Assembly: GCF_041647995.1 (NCBI RefSeq)
Contig: NZ_JARRIB010000001.1
Span: forward strand, 186,001-250,000
DNA: 64,000 nt
Source of the DNA: Pyrococcus kukulkanii
GTDB taxonomy: Archaea; Methanobacteriota_B; Thermococci; Thermococcales; Thermococcaceae
Reading direction: 5' to 3'
Shown in pieces: positions 45,023 to 54,849 of the stretch. Positions within the stretch are counted from its first letter, which is position 1. The number at the start of each line of letters is the position of its first letter. The position numbers and the translations under genes are program-made. The notes under the pieces were generated by a model. It had not been told where the DNA came from. It did not search any database and was given only the letters and a program-made list of their open reading frames with translations.

Positions 45023-45670
45023 ATGTTTAAGGGCTTCAAGATTACCGTAGTCATTCCAGCCTATAATGAAGGGAAAAGAATAGGGAGTGTTCTTTCGAAA
45101 ATTCCAGATTTCGTAGATGAAGTAATTGTTGTAGATGATGGATCAGAAGATAATACCTCAGAAATCGCCAGATCGTTCGGGGCAAATGTTATCCGACTAG
45201 AAAGGAATTCGGGAAAAGGTGCTGCCTTAAGAGAGGGCATAAAGAGAACAAGTGGGGATATAATAGTCCTCATGGATGCAGATGGTCAGCATAATCCAAA
45301 GGAAATACCGAAGCTTCTAGAACCAATTGTTCAAGGGAACGCTGACTTCGTCATTGGAAAGAGGATAGTAAAAAAAGGAAAAAGACCACTTATAAGAAAA
45401 CTAAGCAACTGGATAACTTCAACTCTCATATCCTTAAAGGTGGGAGAAAGGATAGAGGACTCCCAAAGCGGATTTAGGGCAGTAAAGAAGGAGTTCATCC
45501 CCAAAATTACAAGCGATAGGTATGAAGTTGAAACTGAAATCCTAATAAAAGCTAAGAAGTTGGGAGCTAGGATTGTTGAAGTTCCCATATCAACTAGATA
45601 TGATGTCGAAACCGGGCACTTCAAACTCATTGATATCGTGAGATTCTTGCAGACACTAATTAAATCCTAA
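45023..45670 (+). CDS. GT2 dolichol-phosphate-type glycosyltransferase
   Basis: This 215-residue soluble GT2 enzyme starts MFKGFKITVVIPAYNEGKRI. Catalytic-site segments are EVIVVDDGSEDNTSEIA and IIVLMDADGQHNPKEIPKL, and RIEDSQSGFRAVKKEF is the acceptor-side motif. It lacks the membrane domain of full DPM synthases and is related to the GT2 gene at 36.4 kb, though without the latter's 60-residue extension. ATG 45023 has no ribosome site, but a TATA-like TATTTAA lies 25 bases upstream, so leaderless translation is likely. Confidence 0.88.
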   Translation: MFKGFKITVVIPAYNEGKRIGSVLSKIPDFVDEVIVVDDGSEDNTSEIARSFGANVIRLERNSGKGAALREGIKRTSGDIIVLMDADGQHNPKEIPKLLEPIVQGNADFVIGKRIVKKGKRPLIRKLSNWITSTLISLKVGERIEDSQSGFRAVKKEFIPKITSDRYEVETEILIKAKKLGARIVEVPISTRYDVETGHFKLIDIVRFLQTLIKS

Positions 45671-45716
45671 AACTTTATCTCCACATTAATAAAAGTTCAA
45701 ACTACAGGTGAACGCA

Positions 45717-47228
45717 ATGAGGGCCAAAGTTAGGATTCTCGGAGTAAAGACAGGAGGATTTACTATTTTCATAAATCCCAAAGATGCCCAAGAGTGGAAG
45801 ATACACCCAAATGACTTAATCAGAATTGAAAGTGGAAAAAAATCTATATATGGAAGCGCCGCGATAAGCGATTTTGTTGAAGCAGGTGAAATAGGACTAT
45901 CTAAGGATATCCTAGAGAGCCACCAATTTTCTGAGGGAGAAACTGTGGCCCTATCACCAGCAGGCACCCCTGAGAGCGTTAGATACATAAAGAAAAAAAT
46001 GAAGGGAGAGAAACTTAGAAAAGTCGAAATAGAAACTATAGTCAAAGATATAGTAGACAGAAAACTCAGAAATACTGAAATAAGTGCTTTTGTAACTGCA
46101 CTTGAAATAAACGGGTTAGACATGGATGAGATTGCAGCACTAACCATAGCAATGGCGGAAACTGGTGATATGCTTGACATTGACAGGAAACCGATTATGG
46201 ATGTCCACAGCATAGGCGGTGTGCCAGGTAACAAAACAAACGTCATTGTTGTCCCAATAGTGGCAGCAGCTGGATTAACAATACCAAAAACAAGCTCAAG
46301 AGCAATCACAAGCGCTGCTGGAACTGCAGATGTTGTTGAGGTATTAACAAATGTGACGTTAGGTCTAGATGAAATAAAAAGGATAGTAGAGAAGATAGGA
46401 GCATGCTTAGTGTGGGGCGGAGCACTCAACTTAGCACCTGCTGATGACTTAACTATCCACGTTGAAAGAAGACTTAGTCTAGATCCAAGGGGATTAATGC
46501 TTGCCAGTATAATGTCCAAGAAGTACGCAATAGGAAGCCAGTACGTACTTATTGATATCCCCACAGGAAAGGGCGTGAAAGTTGAGACAATGGAAGAAGC
46601 GAGATCCCTTGCAAAAGACTTTATCGAACTAGGTAAAAGGCTAGGGCAGTATGTGGAGGTTGCAATTACCTATGGCGGGCAACCAATAGGTCACACAATT
46701 GGACCAGCCTTAGAAGCAAAGGAAGCCTTACAAACCCTAATGACAGGAAAAGGACCAGGAAGCCTAGTCGAAAAGGCCATTGGATTAGCAGGGATTTTGC
46801 TGGAGATGGGGGGAGTAGCGGCAAAAGGCATGGGAAGAAAAGTTGCGAGAGAAATTCTGGAGAGCGGAAAGGCTTATCAGAAGATGAGAGAAATCATAGA
46901 GGAGCAAGGTGGAAATCCAGACATAAAACCAGAGGACATTCCAATAGGAGACAAAACATACACCATTCACGCCCAATCAAATGGATATGTAACGGCAATA
47001 GACAACAAGGCAATAACTGCCATAGCAAGGGAAGCCGGAGCTCCTGAAGATAAAGGTGCAGGAATCATGCTACATGTCAAAGTTGGAGAAAAAGTGAAGG
47101 AGGGTGATCCCCTTTTCACAATCCATGCCGAGAGTGAGGGGAAGTTAGACAAAGCGATAATTCTCGCCAGACGTCTTGAGCCTATAAGAATAGAGGGGAT
47201 GGTACTTCAAGTTGTTGGTAATCTTTAG
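45717..47228 (+). CDS. deoA: AMP phosphorylase
   Basis: This 503-residue enzyme of the archaeal nucleotide salvage route converts AMP and phosphate to adenine and ribose 1,5-bisphosphate, which feeds type III RuBisCO. An N-terminal domain of about 80 residues marks AMP phosphorylase rather than thymidine phosphorylase. The core contains [24 protein letters not shown] and [19 protein letters not shown], the phosphate-binding region. ATG 45717 has AGGTGA upstream and gives the family length. The stop interlocks with the opposing gene in TTAG. Confidence 0.94.
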   Translation: MRAKVRILGVKTGGFTIFINPKDAQEWKIHPNDLIRIESGKKSIYGSAAISDFVEAGEIGLSKDILESHQFSEGETVALSPAGTPESVRYIKKKMKGEKLRKVEIETIVKDIVDRKLRNTEISAFVTALEINGLDMDEIAALTIAMAETGDMLDIDRKPIMDVHSIGGVPGNKTNVIVVPIVAAAGLTIPKTSSRAITSAAGTADVVEVLTNVTLGLDEIKRIVEKIGACLVWGGALNLAPADDLTIHVERRLSLDPRGLMLASIMSKKYAIGSQYVLIDIPTGKGVKVETMEEARSLAKDFIELGKRLGQYVEVAITYGGQPIGHTIGPALEAKEALQTLMTGKGPGSLVEKAIGLAGILLEMGGVAAKGMGRKVAREILESGKAYQKMREIIEEQGGNPDIKPEDIPIGDKTYTIHAQSNGYVTAIDNKAITAIAREAGAPEDKGAGIMLHVKVGEKVKEGDPLFTIHAESEGKLDKAIILARRLEPIRIEGMVLQVVGNL

Positions 47229-47614
47229 TGTTTTCCATGCCTCTCGTACCAACCCCACTCTTTTTTAGGCCCAAAAGCCCTTACTCCTTTATGAACTAAA
47301 GTTACCCTAAGTTGCTTCGCCATCTCTGGAGTTATTTCCCCTTGCTTTTCCATCCAGTTTATTATTTCTAGGGCCTCTTCATCAGTTTCACATCTCCTGA
47401 GAAAGTCTATTATCGTTGGATTGTACCCCGAAAAATCTATCTTGTCTTCTTCCTCTTCTAGTAATACTTGATACTCATCAAGCCTTATTCCAGATATTCC
47501 CACACCTTCACTCCCCTCAAGCTCCTTAGCTAACGCGGGAAACTTTTCCTTGAACTCTTCAATCTCGTACTCCTGCCAAGGAAGTTCATCAATTGGTTTT
47601 TTCTTTTCCCCCAT
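47225..47614 (-). CDS. DUF2095-like conserved protein
   Basis: This 129-residue acidic soluble protein begins [27 protein letters not shown] believe it is the Thermococcales DUF2095 family, whose function is unknown. Visible features are a tryptophan-proline N-terminal motif, the segment [31 protein letters not shown] and a C terminus with [15 protein letters not shown]. It has no membrane or signal segment. It is transcribed alone, facing AMP phosphorylase with a 4-base end overlap. Confidence 0.7.
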   Translation of the reverse strand: MGEKKKPIDELPWQEYEIEEFKEKFPALAKELEGSEGVGISGIRLDEYQVLLEEEEDKIDFSGYNPTIIDFLRRCETDEEALEIINWMEKQGEITPEMAKQLRVTLVHKGVRAFGPKKEWGWYERHGKH

Positions 47615-47743
47615 ACTAATTTATCCATATTGGGTGACCTTCATATACTTTTTCCTCTTCGCAAACAAAGGGAAGAGAAAGATATTTAACTTAAAAGTTC
47701 AAAAAACTGGTAAGACACTTTAATTCACCATGGGGGGATTAAC

Positions 47744-48526
47744 GTGGAAGGCCGCTCAATAGTTTTTGCATCAGGGAAGGGAGGTACAGGTAAAACCACA
47801 ACTGTCGCTAATATTGGTGTTGCCCTAGCTCAATTTGGAAAAGAAGTTATACTTATTGATGCAGATATAACAATGGCAAATCTAAGCCTCATTCTTGGAA
47901 TGGAAGATATACCAATAACTCTTCATGATGTTTTAGCTGGTGAAGCTGAACTAAAAGATGCTATATATGAGGGGCCTGCAGGAGTGAAGGTAATCCCAGG
48001 AGGTCTTAGCTTAGAAAAAGTAAAGAAAGCAAGGCCCGAAAAGCTAAGGGAACTAATTAGGGAAATAGGACAGATGGGAGATTTCATACTAATCGATGCT
48101 CCCGCGGGACTTGAATTGACATCTGTAACTGCACTGCTCATAGGGAAAGAACTCATTATAGTTACTAACCCAGAGATAGCCGCTATTACTGATTCCCTTA
48201 AGACTAAACTTGTTGCAGAAAAATTAGGAACGTTACCATTAGGAGCTATCCTAAACAGGGTTACAAGTGAGAAAACGGAACTAAGTAAAGAAGAAATTGA
48301 AGCTTTACTTGAGGTTCCTGTAATGGGCATAGTTCCCGAGGATCCAGAAGTCAAGAGGGCATCGGCATACGGTGTCCCATTAGTGATAAAGAATCCCACA
48401 AGTCCAGCAGCAATAGCATATAAGCAAATAGCAGCGAAGTTAGCTGGTATAAGATGGAAGCCCCCAGAGCCAGAAAGCCCAGTTAAAAGAATCTTTAAGG
48501 CTCTGTTTGGGGGGAGGAGAAGATGA
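47744..48526 (+). CDS. minD: MinD-like P-loop ATPase
   Basis: This 260-residue ATPase has FASGKGGTGKTTTVANIGVALAQF (deviant Walker A), VILIDADITMANLSLILGM and FILIDAPAGLELTSVTALL. The C-terminal segment SPVKRIFKALFGGRRR forms a short amphipathic basic helix, the membrane-targeting sequence of MinD proteins. Archaea of this group lack MinC and MinE; archaeal MinD proteins are linked to positioning of surface structures. GGGGGGATTAAC precedes GTG 47744. The next small membrane protein overlaps its stop by 4 bases. Confidence 0.92.
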   Translation: MEGRSIVFASGKGGTGKTTTVANIGVALAQFGKEVILIDADITMANLSLILGMEDIPITLHDVLAGEAELKDAIYEGPAGVKVIPGGLSLEKVKKARPEKLRELIREIGQMGDFILIDAPAGLELTSVTALLIGKELIIVTNPEIAAITDSLKTKLVAEKLGTLPLGAILNRVTSEKTELSKEEIEALLEVPVMGIVPEDPEVKRASAYGVPLVIKNPTSPAAIAYKQIAAKLAGIRWKPPEPESPVKRIFKALFGGRRR

Positions 48527-48765
48527 ACATCCTATTAATCATCCTCTTAATCTCAGTATTGCTTAATATCATAATAGGGATGCTGTACTTCTCGGCAAAA
48601 AGAAATCCCTATTATGTAGTTTACGATGAAGAAACCAAAAACCAGTTAAAGAGGCGTGTACTTCACTTAAAGGAGGATTTAGAGTCAGAGCTTGAAGAAT
48701 TTGATGTTAGTGAGTGGGAGAAGCAGCTAGAAAAATCTCTAGAGGAAGAAATCAAGGGACTCTAA
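48523..48765 (+). CDS. Small single-helix membrane protein with coiled coil, MinD-coupled
   Basis: This 80-residue protein has one N-terminal membrane helix (ILLIILLISVLLNIIIGMLYF) followed by a basic-acidic coiled-coil-like tail (DEETKNQLKRRVLHLKEDLESELEEF). I do not recognise the family. Its ATG overlaps the minD stop (ATGA), so it is translationally coupled to MinD. By position it could anchor or modulate the ATPase. Its stop interlocks with the opposing gene in CTAA. Confidence 0.75.
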   Translation: MNILLIILLISVLLNIIIGMLYFSAKRNPYYVVYDEETKNQLKRRVLHLKEDLESELEEFDVSEWEKQLEKSLEEEIKGL

Positions 48766-49001
48766 TATACGGGCATTTCTACTTCTCTACCCCTTATTCC
48801 AATTTGCATTCTCATGATATCAACTGCCCTTTTTATGTCACTGGCAACTTCCCTAAGTTCATCTGGTATAACTCCCTGTCCACTCTCTGCATAAGACAAA
48901 ACCTCCTCTAATTCGCCTTCAACGAGCTTTCCACTAAACACTACCACTCTGCCCCCCTCTACTATTACAAGCTTATCAGGGTAAGCTAATCTAACTTTCA
49001 T
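48762..49001 (-). CDS. Small conserved hypothetical protein
   Basis: This 79-residue protein starts MKVRLAYPDKLVIVEGGRVVVF, fixed by GGAGGTGATTAAA directly before ATG 49001. It has a beta-rich N-terminal third and a helical C-terminal half (LREVASDIKRAVDIMRMQIG). No known motif is seen. It faces the MinD-coupled membrane protein with interlocking stop codons. Confidence 0.65.
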   Translation of the reverse strand: MKVRLAYPDKLVIVEGGRVVVFSGKLVEGELEEVLSYAESGQGVIPDELREVASDIKRAVDIMRMQIGIRGREVEMPVY

Positions 49002-49058
49002 TTTAATCACCTCCATTAACTATAACTATAGTATAGAAGTTTTAACCTTTTGGTCATA

Positions 49059-49415
49059 TTATTTCCTTCTTTTCTCTTTAATTTCCCTCAGATACGGGTA
49101 CCTCATTATATGGCCGCACTCAAGGCAGGTAATTACAACATGAGGCATTCTTTTAGTTCTAAGTCTTACTCGAGCATTCACCCCAGGAACTAGAAAAGCA
49201 TGGCATTTTTTGCAGTACCTTCTCTTCCACTTTCGAGGAATCTTAACTTTTGCCTTCTGCTGTACGCTAAGTGCGAGTTCAACATACCTTTTTGCAAGTT
49301 CAGGAGAATAAGAGAAAACCCTTTCAGCTAGGGTAAAAAGGGTATCAATTCTTTCAAGAGCAATCCTCTTCTTCTCCCTCTTTTCCCAGTCTCTCTTAGG
49401 CAATTTAAACACCAC
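49059..49415 (-). CDS. rnp4: RNase P protein component 4 (Rpp21/Rpr2)
   Basis: This 118-residue zinc-ribbon subunit of archaeal RNase P works with Rnp1 in the specificity side of the holoenzyme. The zinc site is RYCKKCHAFLVPG and ITCLECGHIMRYPY (two C-x2-C pairs). The N-terminal helix is rich in K and R (KRDWEKREKKRIALERIDTL). It lies 16 bases downstream of rtcB, so tRNA 5' processing and tRNA/rRNA ligation genes may be on one transcript. Confidence 0.94.
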   Translation of the reverse strand: MVFKLPKRDWEKREKKRIALERIDTLFTLAERVFSYSPELAKRYVELALSVQQKAKVKIPRKWKRRYCKKCHAFLVPGVNARVRLRTKRMPHVVITCLECGHIMRYPYLREIKEKRRK

Positions 49416-49430
49416 AAAAAATTAGAAAAA

Positions 49431-52307
49431 TCAGCCCTTAGCAACTCCTATAGGCCTTAATCTAGCGACGAGCTTTGCTATCCCTGCCTCACTTACAACT
49501 TTGACAACATTGTCAACGTTCTTGTACGCTCCCGGAGCTTCTTCTGCAACCACCCTCATTGAAGCGGCCCTTACGTAAATTCCCTTCTGAAGTAGCTCGT
49601 TCCTTATCCTGTCCCCCCTGTACTGCCTTGTCGCGGCCTTTCTACTGAGCACCCTTCCTGCACCGTGGCATGTTGAGCCGAAGGCCTCCTTCATTGCACC
49701 CTCAGTTCCCGCCAAGACGTAGCTCGCGGTACCCATTGATCCTGGGATAAGGACCGGCTGGCCAACATCCCTGTAAATCTTCGGAACGGCCTCGTGCCCT
49801 GGCGGGAATGCCCTAGTTGCACCCTTCCTGTGAACTATAACCTTAACTCTCCTGCCATCAACCTCGTGCTCCTCAACCTTACCTATGTTGTGGGCAACGT
49901 CATAGACTATGTCCATTCCAAGATCTCCCTCAGGGTCTTGCCTAAAGACTTCCTGGAAGCTCTCCCTGACCCAGTGGGTTATCATCTGCCTGTTAGCCCA
50001 GGCGAAGTTTGCTGCCGCTTTCATTGCGGAGAAGTACCTCTGCCCCTCTTCGCTCTGGAATGGAACACTGACGAGTTCCCTGTCTGGCCATGGTATTCCG
50101 TACTTCCTAATAGCCCTCTCCATTATTCTGAGGTAATCACTAGCAACTTGGTGCCCGAGACCTCTCGAACCCGTGTGAACCATAACCACAACTTGGCCCT
50201 CAAAGAGGCCGTAAACCTTGGCTATTTCTGGATCGAATATCTTGTCCACCACTTGAACTTCGAGGAAGTGATTTCCTGAGCCAAGAGAACCCAACTGGGG
50301 AGCACCTCTCTGCTTCGCCCTCTGGCTTACCGCGTTAGGATCGGCACCTTCCATTCTCCCTCCTTCTTCGAGCCTTTCTAGGTCCCTCTCCCATCCGTAG
50401 CCGTGATCAACTGCCCACTTTGCACCGTCCACGAGAACGTCATCTATCTCCGTCCAGTGAAGCCTTATCCTACCCTGACTACCAACGCCAGAAGGAACAT
50501 TCTTAAACAAAGTATCTACAAGCTGCTTTATCTTTGGTCTCACTTCCTTTTCCGTTAAATTCGTTCTAATCAACCTGACGCCGCAGTTGTGAACAACGGC
50601 ACCATTTGCTATGAAGTTGTGGGCCTCGTGATAAACCCCGATATCATAGAATTTGTCGTACGTGGGCTTTATCTTCTCGACCTTAACTACCCTCTCAGCT
50701 ACAAAGCCTCCCTCATAGCCAAACTCCCGGACGAATTCCTCAAACGTTGGGAAGTTCTGGGGAACTCTAACCTCTTCTGTTCCCGAGTATATTACCCTCT
50801 CAACAAATCTTTTGTTGACTTTATCAGCAACAGCCTCATAAGCAGCCTTTAAGCTACCTGTCTTTCCATAGACTTCACGTGCAATCCTTGCTGCCTCCTT
50901 TCTTTCCTCCTTTACGAGTTGCTTCCTAACTAAGTATGCATATCCAAGCAAACCTCTTACTTTCTTCTCTGGAGCATATTCATAGTTTATCCTGCCAAGG
51001 AAGTTCTTTATGCTGTCCTCTTCAACTATGGCAAGTCTCATAGTAACGGTTTTGTCAGAAGAAACTTCATAAATCATTGAGTTAACACCGAACTCCCTGA
51101 GAAGGTCTGCAACTTCACTCAGAAACGCCTCAAGGTTATCTCTGAGATCTTGAACCTTTGATTGGGTCAGGTTAATTGAGATTGGAGTGTACCTCTTGAA
51201 CTCAACAACGCTACCATCAGCGCCGAAGAGGCCTGCGAGGAAATTCCTCTTTATCCACAGGGGAGCCTCTTTTATCCATCCTGGGAGAGAATATTCAGCC
51301 TCAACCTTCTTCCCTATGGGCATTCCAAGCTTCATTAGGAGTACAGCGAATGCCCTAGAGGTTACCCTAAGCTCTGCGGACTTAGAAGTTCCTCTGTACT
51401 TTCCAATCTCATACTCTCTCTTCCTCACGTAGAGGGTGGCGTTTATTCCCAGCTTCTCTAGGTCTTTTTTGAGCTCATTCATTGCCTCTTCAGTTCCATA
51501 GAACGAGATGTATATTCTGTCACCCATGTAGCCTAAATGGCCATCACCAAATGCAAAGCCCAGGACCCTTGCCAAAATTCCAACCTTTGGATCGTTCCAT
51601 CTGAGGGGGATTAATCCTCTCTCTTTAAGGAACTTCAGTATCTGGGGGTCAACGTCCTTGAAGTCGTCCTCTGACAGTATAACACCTTCCTTCTTCTCGA
51701 ATTCAACTCCTTCAAAGGGATACACTATAATGTAATCACCCTCCCTTATGTTGCCCATGTACACATAGCCGGAGGGAGTCAGCACGGGATGGTCTTCACT
51801 ACCCTCTATCGTTCTTCCGGTCTCGGTGACTATCCTAACTGCAACTTCATCCTCCTCAACTTTTCTCTCAGCCACGAATACCGCGGGTGAGCTGTCATTG
51901 TGCCCCTCGTCTATATTATATATCTTAAGCCCCTGAAGCTTGAATGTTGAAGGCATGTCCTCAATCCTTACCCAGTAGCCATGTTCCGTGAGAACCTTAG
52001 TTCCTGGGGAAAGGCAGTTGATATCGTAACCTATGCCTCCGGGGCTTATTACTCCTTCCCTGACGTCAAAAGCCGCAACTCCTCCAATAGGGAAACCATA
52101 ACCCTGATGACCATCAGGCATGACTATTGAATACTTGTATATGCCTGGAAGCATTGCAACATTAGCTGCCTGTTCAAGTGTCCTATCCTTCTTCATTTTC
52201 TCAAGGAGAACCTCATCAGCATAAACCCTTCCAGGAACACGCATCCTCCTATCAAACTTTGGGATTTCCCATCTGATCTTATCAATTCTCCTCAATGGCA
52301 CAACCAT
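49431..52307 (-). CDS. rtcB: RNA-splicing ligase RtcB, interrupted by an intein
   Basis: RtcB joins tRNA halves (2',3'-cyclic phosphate and 5'-OH ends) using GTP and Mn2+. The precursor has 958 codons; removal of the intein (residues 98-574) leaves 481 residues, the length of the Pyrococcus enzyme. Metal ligands and the guanylylated histidine are visible: Cys98 at the splice junction ([14 protein letters not shown]), [28 protein letters not shown] and [10 protein letters not shown]. The start has GGTGGGAGAAG. The intein sits exactly in front of the metal-binding cysteine, so the precursor is presumably inactive until splicing. Confidence 0.97.
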   Translation of the reverse strand: MVVPLRRIDKIRWEIPKFDRRMRVPGRVYADEVLLEKMKKDRTLEQAANVAMLPGIYKYSIVMPDGHQGYGFPIGGVAAFDVREGVISPGGIGYDINCLSPGTKVLTEHGYWVRIEDMPSTFKLQGLKIYNIDEGHNDSSPAVFVAERKVEEDEVAVRIVTETGRTIEGSEDHPVLTPSGYVYMGNIREGDYIIVYPFEGVEFEKKEGVILSEDDFKDVDPQILKFLKERGLIPLRWNDPKVGILARVLGFAFGDGHLGYMGDRIYISFYGTEEAMNELKKDLEKLGINATLYVRKREYEIGKYRGTSKSAELRVTSRAFAVLLMKLGMPIGKKVEAEYSLPGWIKEAPLWIKRNFLAGLFGADGSVVEFKRYTPISINLTQSKVQDLRDNLEAFLSEVADLLREFGVNSMIYEVSSDKTVTMRLAIVEEDSIKNFLGRINYEYAPEKKVRGLLGYAYLVRKQLVKEERKEAARIAREVYGKTGSLKAAYEAVADKVNKRFVERVIYSGTEEVRVPQNFPTFEEFVREFGYEGGFVAERVVKVEKIKPTYDKFYDIGVYHEAHNFIANGAVVHNCGVRLIRTNLTEKEVRPKIKQLVDTLFKNVPSGVGSQGRIRLHWTEIDDVLVDGAKWAVDHGYGWERDLERLEEGGRMEGADPNAVSQRAKQRGAPQLGSLGSGNHFLEVQVVDKIFDPEIAKVYGLFEGQVVVMVHTGSRGLGHQVASDYLRIMERAIRKYGIPWPDRELVSVPFQSEEGQRYFSAMKAAANFAWANRQMITHWVRESFQEVFRQDPEGDLGMDIVYDVAHNIGKVEEHEVDGRRVKVIVHRKGATRAFPPGHEAVPKIYRDVGQPVLIPGSMGTASYVLAGTEGAMKEAFGSTCHGAGRVLSRKAATRQYRGDRIRNELLQKGIYVRAASMRVVAEEAPGAYKNVDNVVKVVSEAGIAKLVARLRPIGVAKG
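50586..52016 (-). mobile_element. Intein with LAGLIDADG homing endonuclease inside RtcB
   Basis: The 477-residue insert starts with Cys ([16 protein letters not shown], block A) and has block B as [16 protein letters not shown]. It ends [19 protein letters not shown] before the extein Cys (blocks F and G, with the His-Asn pair). Between them are two DOD endonuclease motifs, [16 protein letters not shown] and [15 protein letters not shown]. Both retain the acidic residue needed for cleavage, so the homing endonuclease looks intact. All splicing residues (Cys1, block B His, His-Asn, Cys+1) are present. Confidence 0.96.
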
Positions 52308-52512
52308 CTTCTCCCACCAGATTAGAATTTTCCGCCCACTTTAAAAGCTAACCGATTGAATAATACACAATTTTACGTATTATATTTAACACCGAAAATT
52401 AAGAACACGTTACTATCCATGTATACATAAACAAGTAAGTATTAACGATCTATCCTAAAAATTTAACCTCAAAAATGACAAATATTTCGGCGAAAGGCTT
52501 ATAAGCCATAAA

Positions 52513-52524
52513 TTTTTATAAATA
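52513..52524 (+). promoter_or_regulatory. Probable promoter of inositol-1-phosphate synthase
   Basis: TTTTTATAAATA is the best TATA element in the 287-base gap between rtcB and the synthase gene. It predicts a start of transcription near 52545 and a leader of about 50 bases ending with the very strong ribosome site GAGGAGGTGA. The rest of the gap is A+T-rich; I see no gene in it. The long spacer may hold stress-control sites. Confidence 0.5.
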
Positions 52525-52593
52525 TCTGATTCCCCAATTTTAGATCTTTCAATATCTGGTAGTTTTTCTAAAAGCTTGAGGAGGTGACGAAAA

Positions 52594-53745
52594 ATGGTGA
52601 GGGTTGCTATTATAGGCCAGGGATACGTTGCAAGCATTTTTGCCGTGGGACTCGAGAGGATAAAGGCGGGAGAACTCGGCTATTATGGAGTTCCATTGGC
52701 CAATGAGCTACCAATAAAGGTCGAGGATATACAGATTGTAGTCTCGTACGATGTTGACAAGACAAAGATCGGTTTACCACTTTCAGAGATCGTGCAGAGG
52801 TACTGGAAGGGCAACGTTCCAGAGGGTCTCCAGGAGATCTACGTGAGGAAGGGAGTCCACCTTAGGAGCCTAAGGAACCTGCCAATAGAGGCAACTGGAC
52901 TAGAGGATGAGATGACGCTAAAGGAGGCAGTGGAGCACTTGGTTGAGGAGTGGAAGAGGTACAAGGTAGAAGTCTTCCTTAACGTCCCCACCACAGAGGC
53001 CTTCGTTCCATTCGGAAAGCTTGATGAGCTTGAGAAAGCGATAAAGGAGAACAACAAGGACAGGCTAACCGCAACCCAGGTTTACGCCTACGCCGCAGCC
53101 CAGTACGCTAAGGAAGTTGGAGGGGCTGCATTCGTCAACGCTATACCAACCCTAATAGCCAACGATCCAGCTTTCGTTGAGCTCGCAAAGGAGAGCAACC
53201 TCGTTATCTTCGGTGACGATGGAGCTACTGGAGCAACTCCACTAACGGCAGACATACTTGGCCACCTAGCCCAGAGGAACAGGCACGTCCTCGACATAGC
53301 CCAGTTCAACATTGGAGGTAACACGGACTTCCTTGCACTAACCGATAAGGAGAGGAACAAGAGCAAGGAGTATACAAAGTCAAGCGTAGTTGAGGACATC
53401 CTAGGTTACGACGCGCCACACTTCATCAAGCCCACAGGGTACCTCGAACCATTGGGAGACAAGAAGTTCATAGCAATGCACATCGAGTACATAAGCTTCA
53501 ACGGAGCCCACGATGAATTAATAATCACCGGAAGAATCAACGATAGCCCAGCACTTGCAGGGTTACTCGTTGACCTTGCAAGACTCGGTAAGATGGCCGT
53601 TGAGAGAAAGGCCTTTGGAACGGTCTACGAGGTCAACGCATTCTACATGAAGAACCCAGGACCAAGAGAGGCAAAGAACATACCGAGGATAATAGCCTAC
53701 GAGAAGCTCAGGCAGTGGGCTGGCCTACCTCCAAGGTACCTCTGA
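52594..53745 (+). CDS. ino1: Myo-inositol-1-phosphate synthase
   Basis: This 383-residue NAD-dependent enzyme makes L-myo-inositol 1-phosphate from glucose 6-phosphate. It is the first step toward di-myo-inositol phosphate, a heat solute of these organisms, and toward archaeol phosphatidylinositol. The NAD motif is VAIIGQGYVASIFAVGLERIK. Other family segments are LTATQVYAYAAAQYAKEVGGAAFVNAIP, DGATGATPLTADILGHL and FNIGGNTDFLALTDKERNKSKEYTKSSVVEDIL. GC content at third positions is high, as in well expressed genes. Confidence 0.95.
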   Translation: MVRVAIIGQGYVASIFAVGLERIKAGELGYYGVPLANELPIKVEDIQIVVSYDVDKTKIGLPLSEIVQRYWKGNVPEGLQEIYVRKGVHLRSLRNLPIEATGLEDEMTLKEAVEHLVEEWKRYKVEVFLNVPTTEAFVPFGKLDELEKAIKENNKDRLTATQVYAYAAAQYAKEVGGAAFVNAIPTLIANDPAFVELAKESNLVIFGDDGATGATPLTADILGHLAQRNRHVLDIAQFNIGGNTDFLALTDKERNKSKEYTKSSVVEDILGYDAPHFIKPTGYLEPLGDKKFIAMHIEYISFNGAHDELIITGRINDSPALAGLLVDLARLGKMAVERKAFGTVYEVNAFYMKNPGPREAKNIPRIIAYEKLRQWAGLPPRYL

Positions 53746-53775
53746 ACTTTTAAACCCCTCCTTTAATTTTAACAC

Positions 53776-54075
53776 ATGCCCAAGTACTTCAAGAGGGGTG
53801 TGAAGAGGGAGCATCACTTCTTGAAAGGGTTGGAGAAGCCTTTAGAGGAGATAGCTAAGATCCCTGGGGTTAAGAAAGTCATCCCTGGGAGGATATACTC
53901 TTCTGACTCGCGAGGTTTTGAGATAAAGGTTTCAAGGGAGACTTATTCTGGCCTAAAGCTTGTAGCGAAAAGCAATGGGAGCGTTCAGGATGTATTTCTG
54001 GTAGTTGACAAAAAGGACAGGGAGAGGGTTAGGAGGGAAATTGAGAGGTTAATGGAAGAATGGAGGAAAGTTTAA
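53776..54075 (+). CDS. Small basic conserved protein (DUF2103-like)
   Basis: This 99-residue basic protein begins MPKYFKRGVKREHHFLKGLEKPLEEIAKIPGVKKVIPGRI. I believe it is DUF2103, an archaeal family annotated as possible metal binding, on account of the H-H pair. The second half has a beta strand pair (LKLVAKSNGSVQDVFLVVDKK) and a charged helix. A small RNA-binding role would be equally plausible from its charge. No ribosome site is seen before ATG 53776; TTTAATTTTAAC lies about 15-26 bases upstream, so it may be leaderless. Confidence 0.65.
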   Translation: MPKYFKRGVKREHHFLKGLEKPLEEIAKIPGVKKVIPGRIYSSDSRGFEIKVSRETYSGLKLVAKSNGSVQDVFLVVDKKDRERVRREIERLMEEWRKV

Positions 54076-54099
54076 GAGGTGGGGAACTACTCAGCATCC

Positions 54100-54849
54100 A
54101 TGATAGTGTACTTCATCGGAACCGGGGGGAGTGAAGGAATTCCAGTTCACCTCTGCAACTGTCCTACATGTTCTGAGGCTAGAAAATTTGGCTTCGCTCA
54201 GAGGAAGCCCTCAACCATAGCAGTTATTGGAGAGAATGGAGAAGTAATTTTGTTCGATGTTGGAACGGACATAAGAGAGCACCTCAATGCACCTCTTAAT
54301 GCAATCTTCCTGACCCACTGGCACCACGACCACATCTATGGGCTCTACAAGCTCAGGTGGACGGCAATGGAAACTAAGCTGTACGCCCCCAGGGGACATG
54401 CGGATGCCCTGATCCTTAACGACCCTAAGAATTTAAAGCCCGAGATAATTGAGCCATGGGAAGAGATAAGGATCGGGAGGATAAGCGTTACTGCACTAAA
54501 GCTCAACCACCAGATAGAGACGTTTGGCTACTACATAGAAGAGGACGGAAAAGGAATAGCGTTGCTCTACGATACAAAAGGACTGCCCCAGGAAACCTGG
54601 GAGTTCCTAGCTGAGAAAGCACCAATTAGACTGGCGATAGTTGATGCCACTTATCCCCCGGGCTTTGAGGATCCGTACCACAATAACGTCGATGAGGCCG
54701 CCAATATTGGGACTAGACTAGCTGAAAGGACAATTCTAAGCCACATCTCCCACAAGAACCTGCCCTTCCTTCAGCTAGTCAGGTACGTGAAGGGGAGGTG
54801 GGGCAATAAGGTTCTGGTTGCCTACGATGGAATGGTCTTTTACTGTTGA
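54100..54849 (+). CDS. MBL-fold metallohydrolase (PhnP/RNase Z-like)
   Basis: This 249-residue metallo-beta-lactamase-fold enzyme starts MIVYFIGTGGSEGIPVHLC. The metal motif is IFLTHWHHDHIYGL (HxHxDH), with later ligands expected in IVDATYPPGFEDPYHNN and TILSHISHKNLPF. An extra C-x2-C pair near the N terminus (HLCNCPTCSEA) matches the PhnP-type phosphodiesterases. The substrate is unknown. GTG 54079 is in frame with a GAGGTGG site and would add seven residues, so the start is uncertain. The end overlaps the opposing gene by 10 bases. Confidence 0.88.
   Translation: MIVYFIGTGGSEGIPVHLCNCPTCSEARKFGFAQRKPSTIAVIGENGEVILFDVGTDIREHLNAPLNAIFLTHWHHDHIYGLYKLRWTAMETKLYAPRGHADALILNDPKNLKPEIIEPWEEIRIGRISVTALKLNHQIETFGYYIEEDGKGIALLYDTKGLPQETWEFLAEKAPIRLAIVDATYPPGFEDPYHNNVDEAANIGTRLAERTILSHISHKNLPFLQLVRYVKGRWGNKVLVAYDGMVFYC

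Noticed and set aside
45686-46564. Long open frame opposite AMP phosphorylase (about 292 codons)
   Set aside because: It lies entirely against a conserved enzyme in another frame. Its hydrophobic, Ser-rich composition is typical of an antisense artefact, and no start signal is present.
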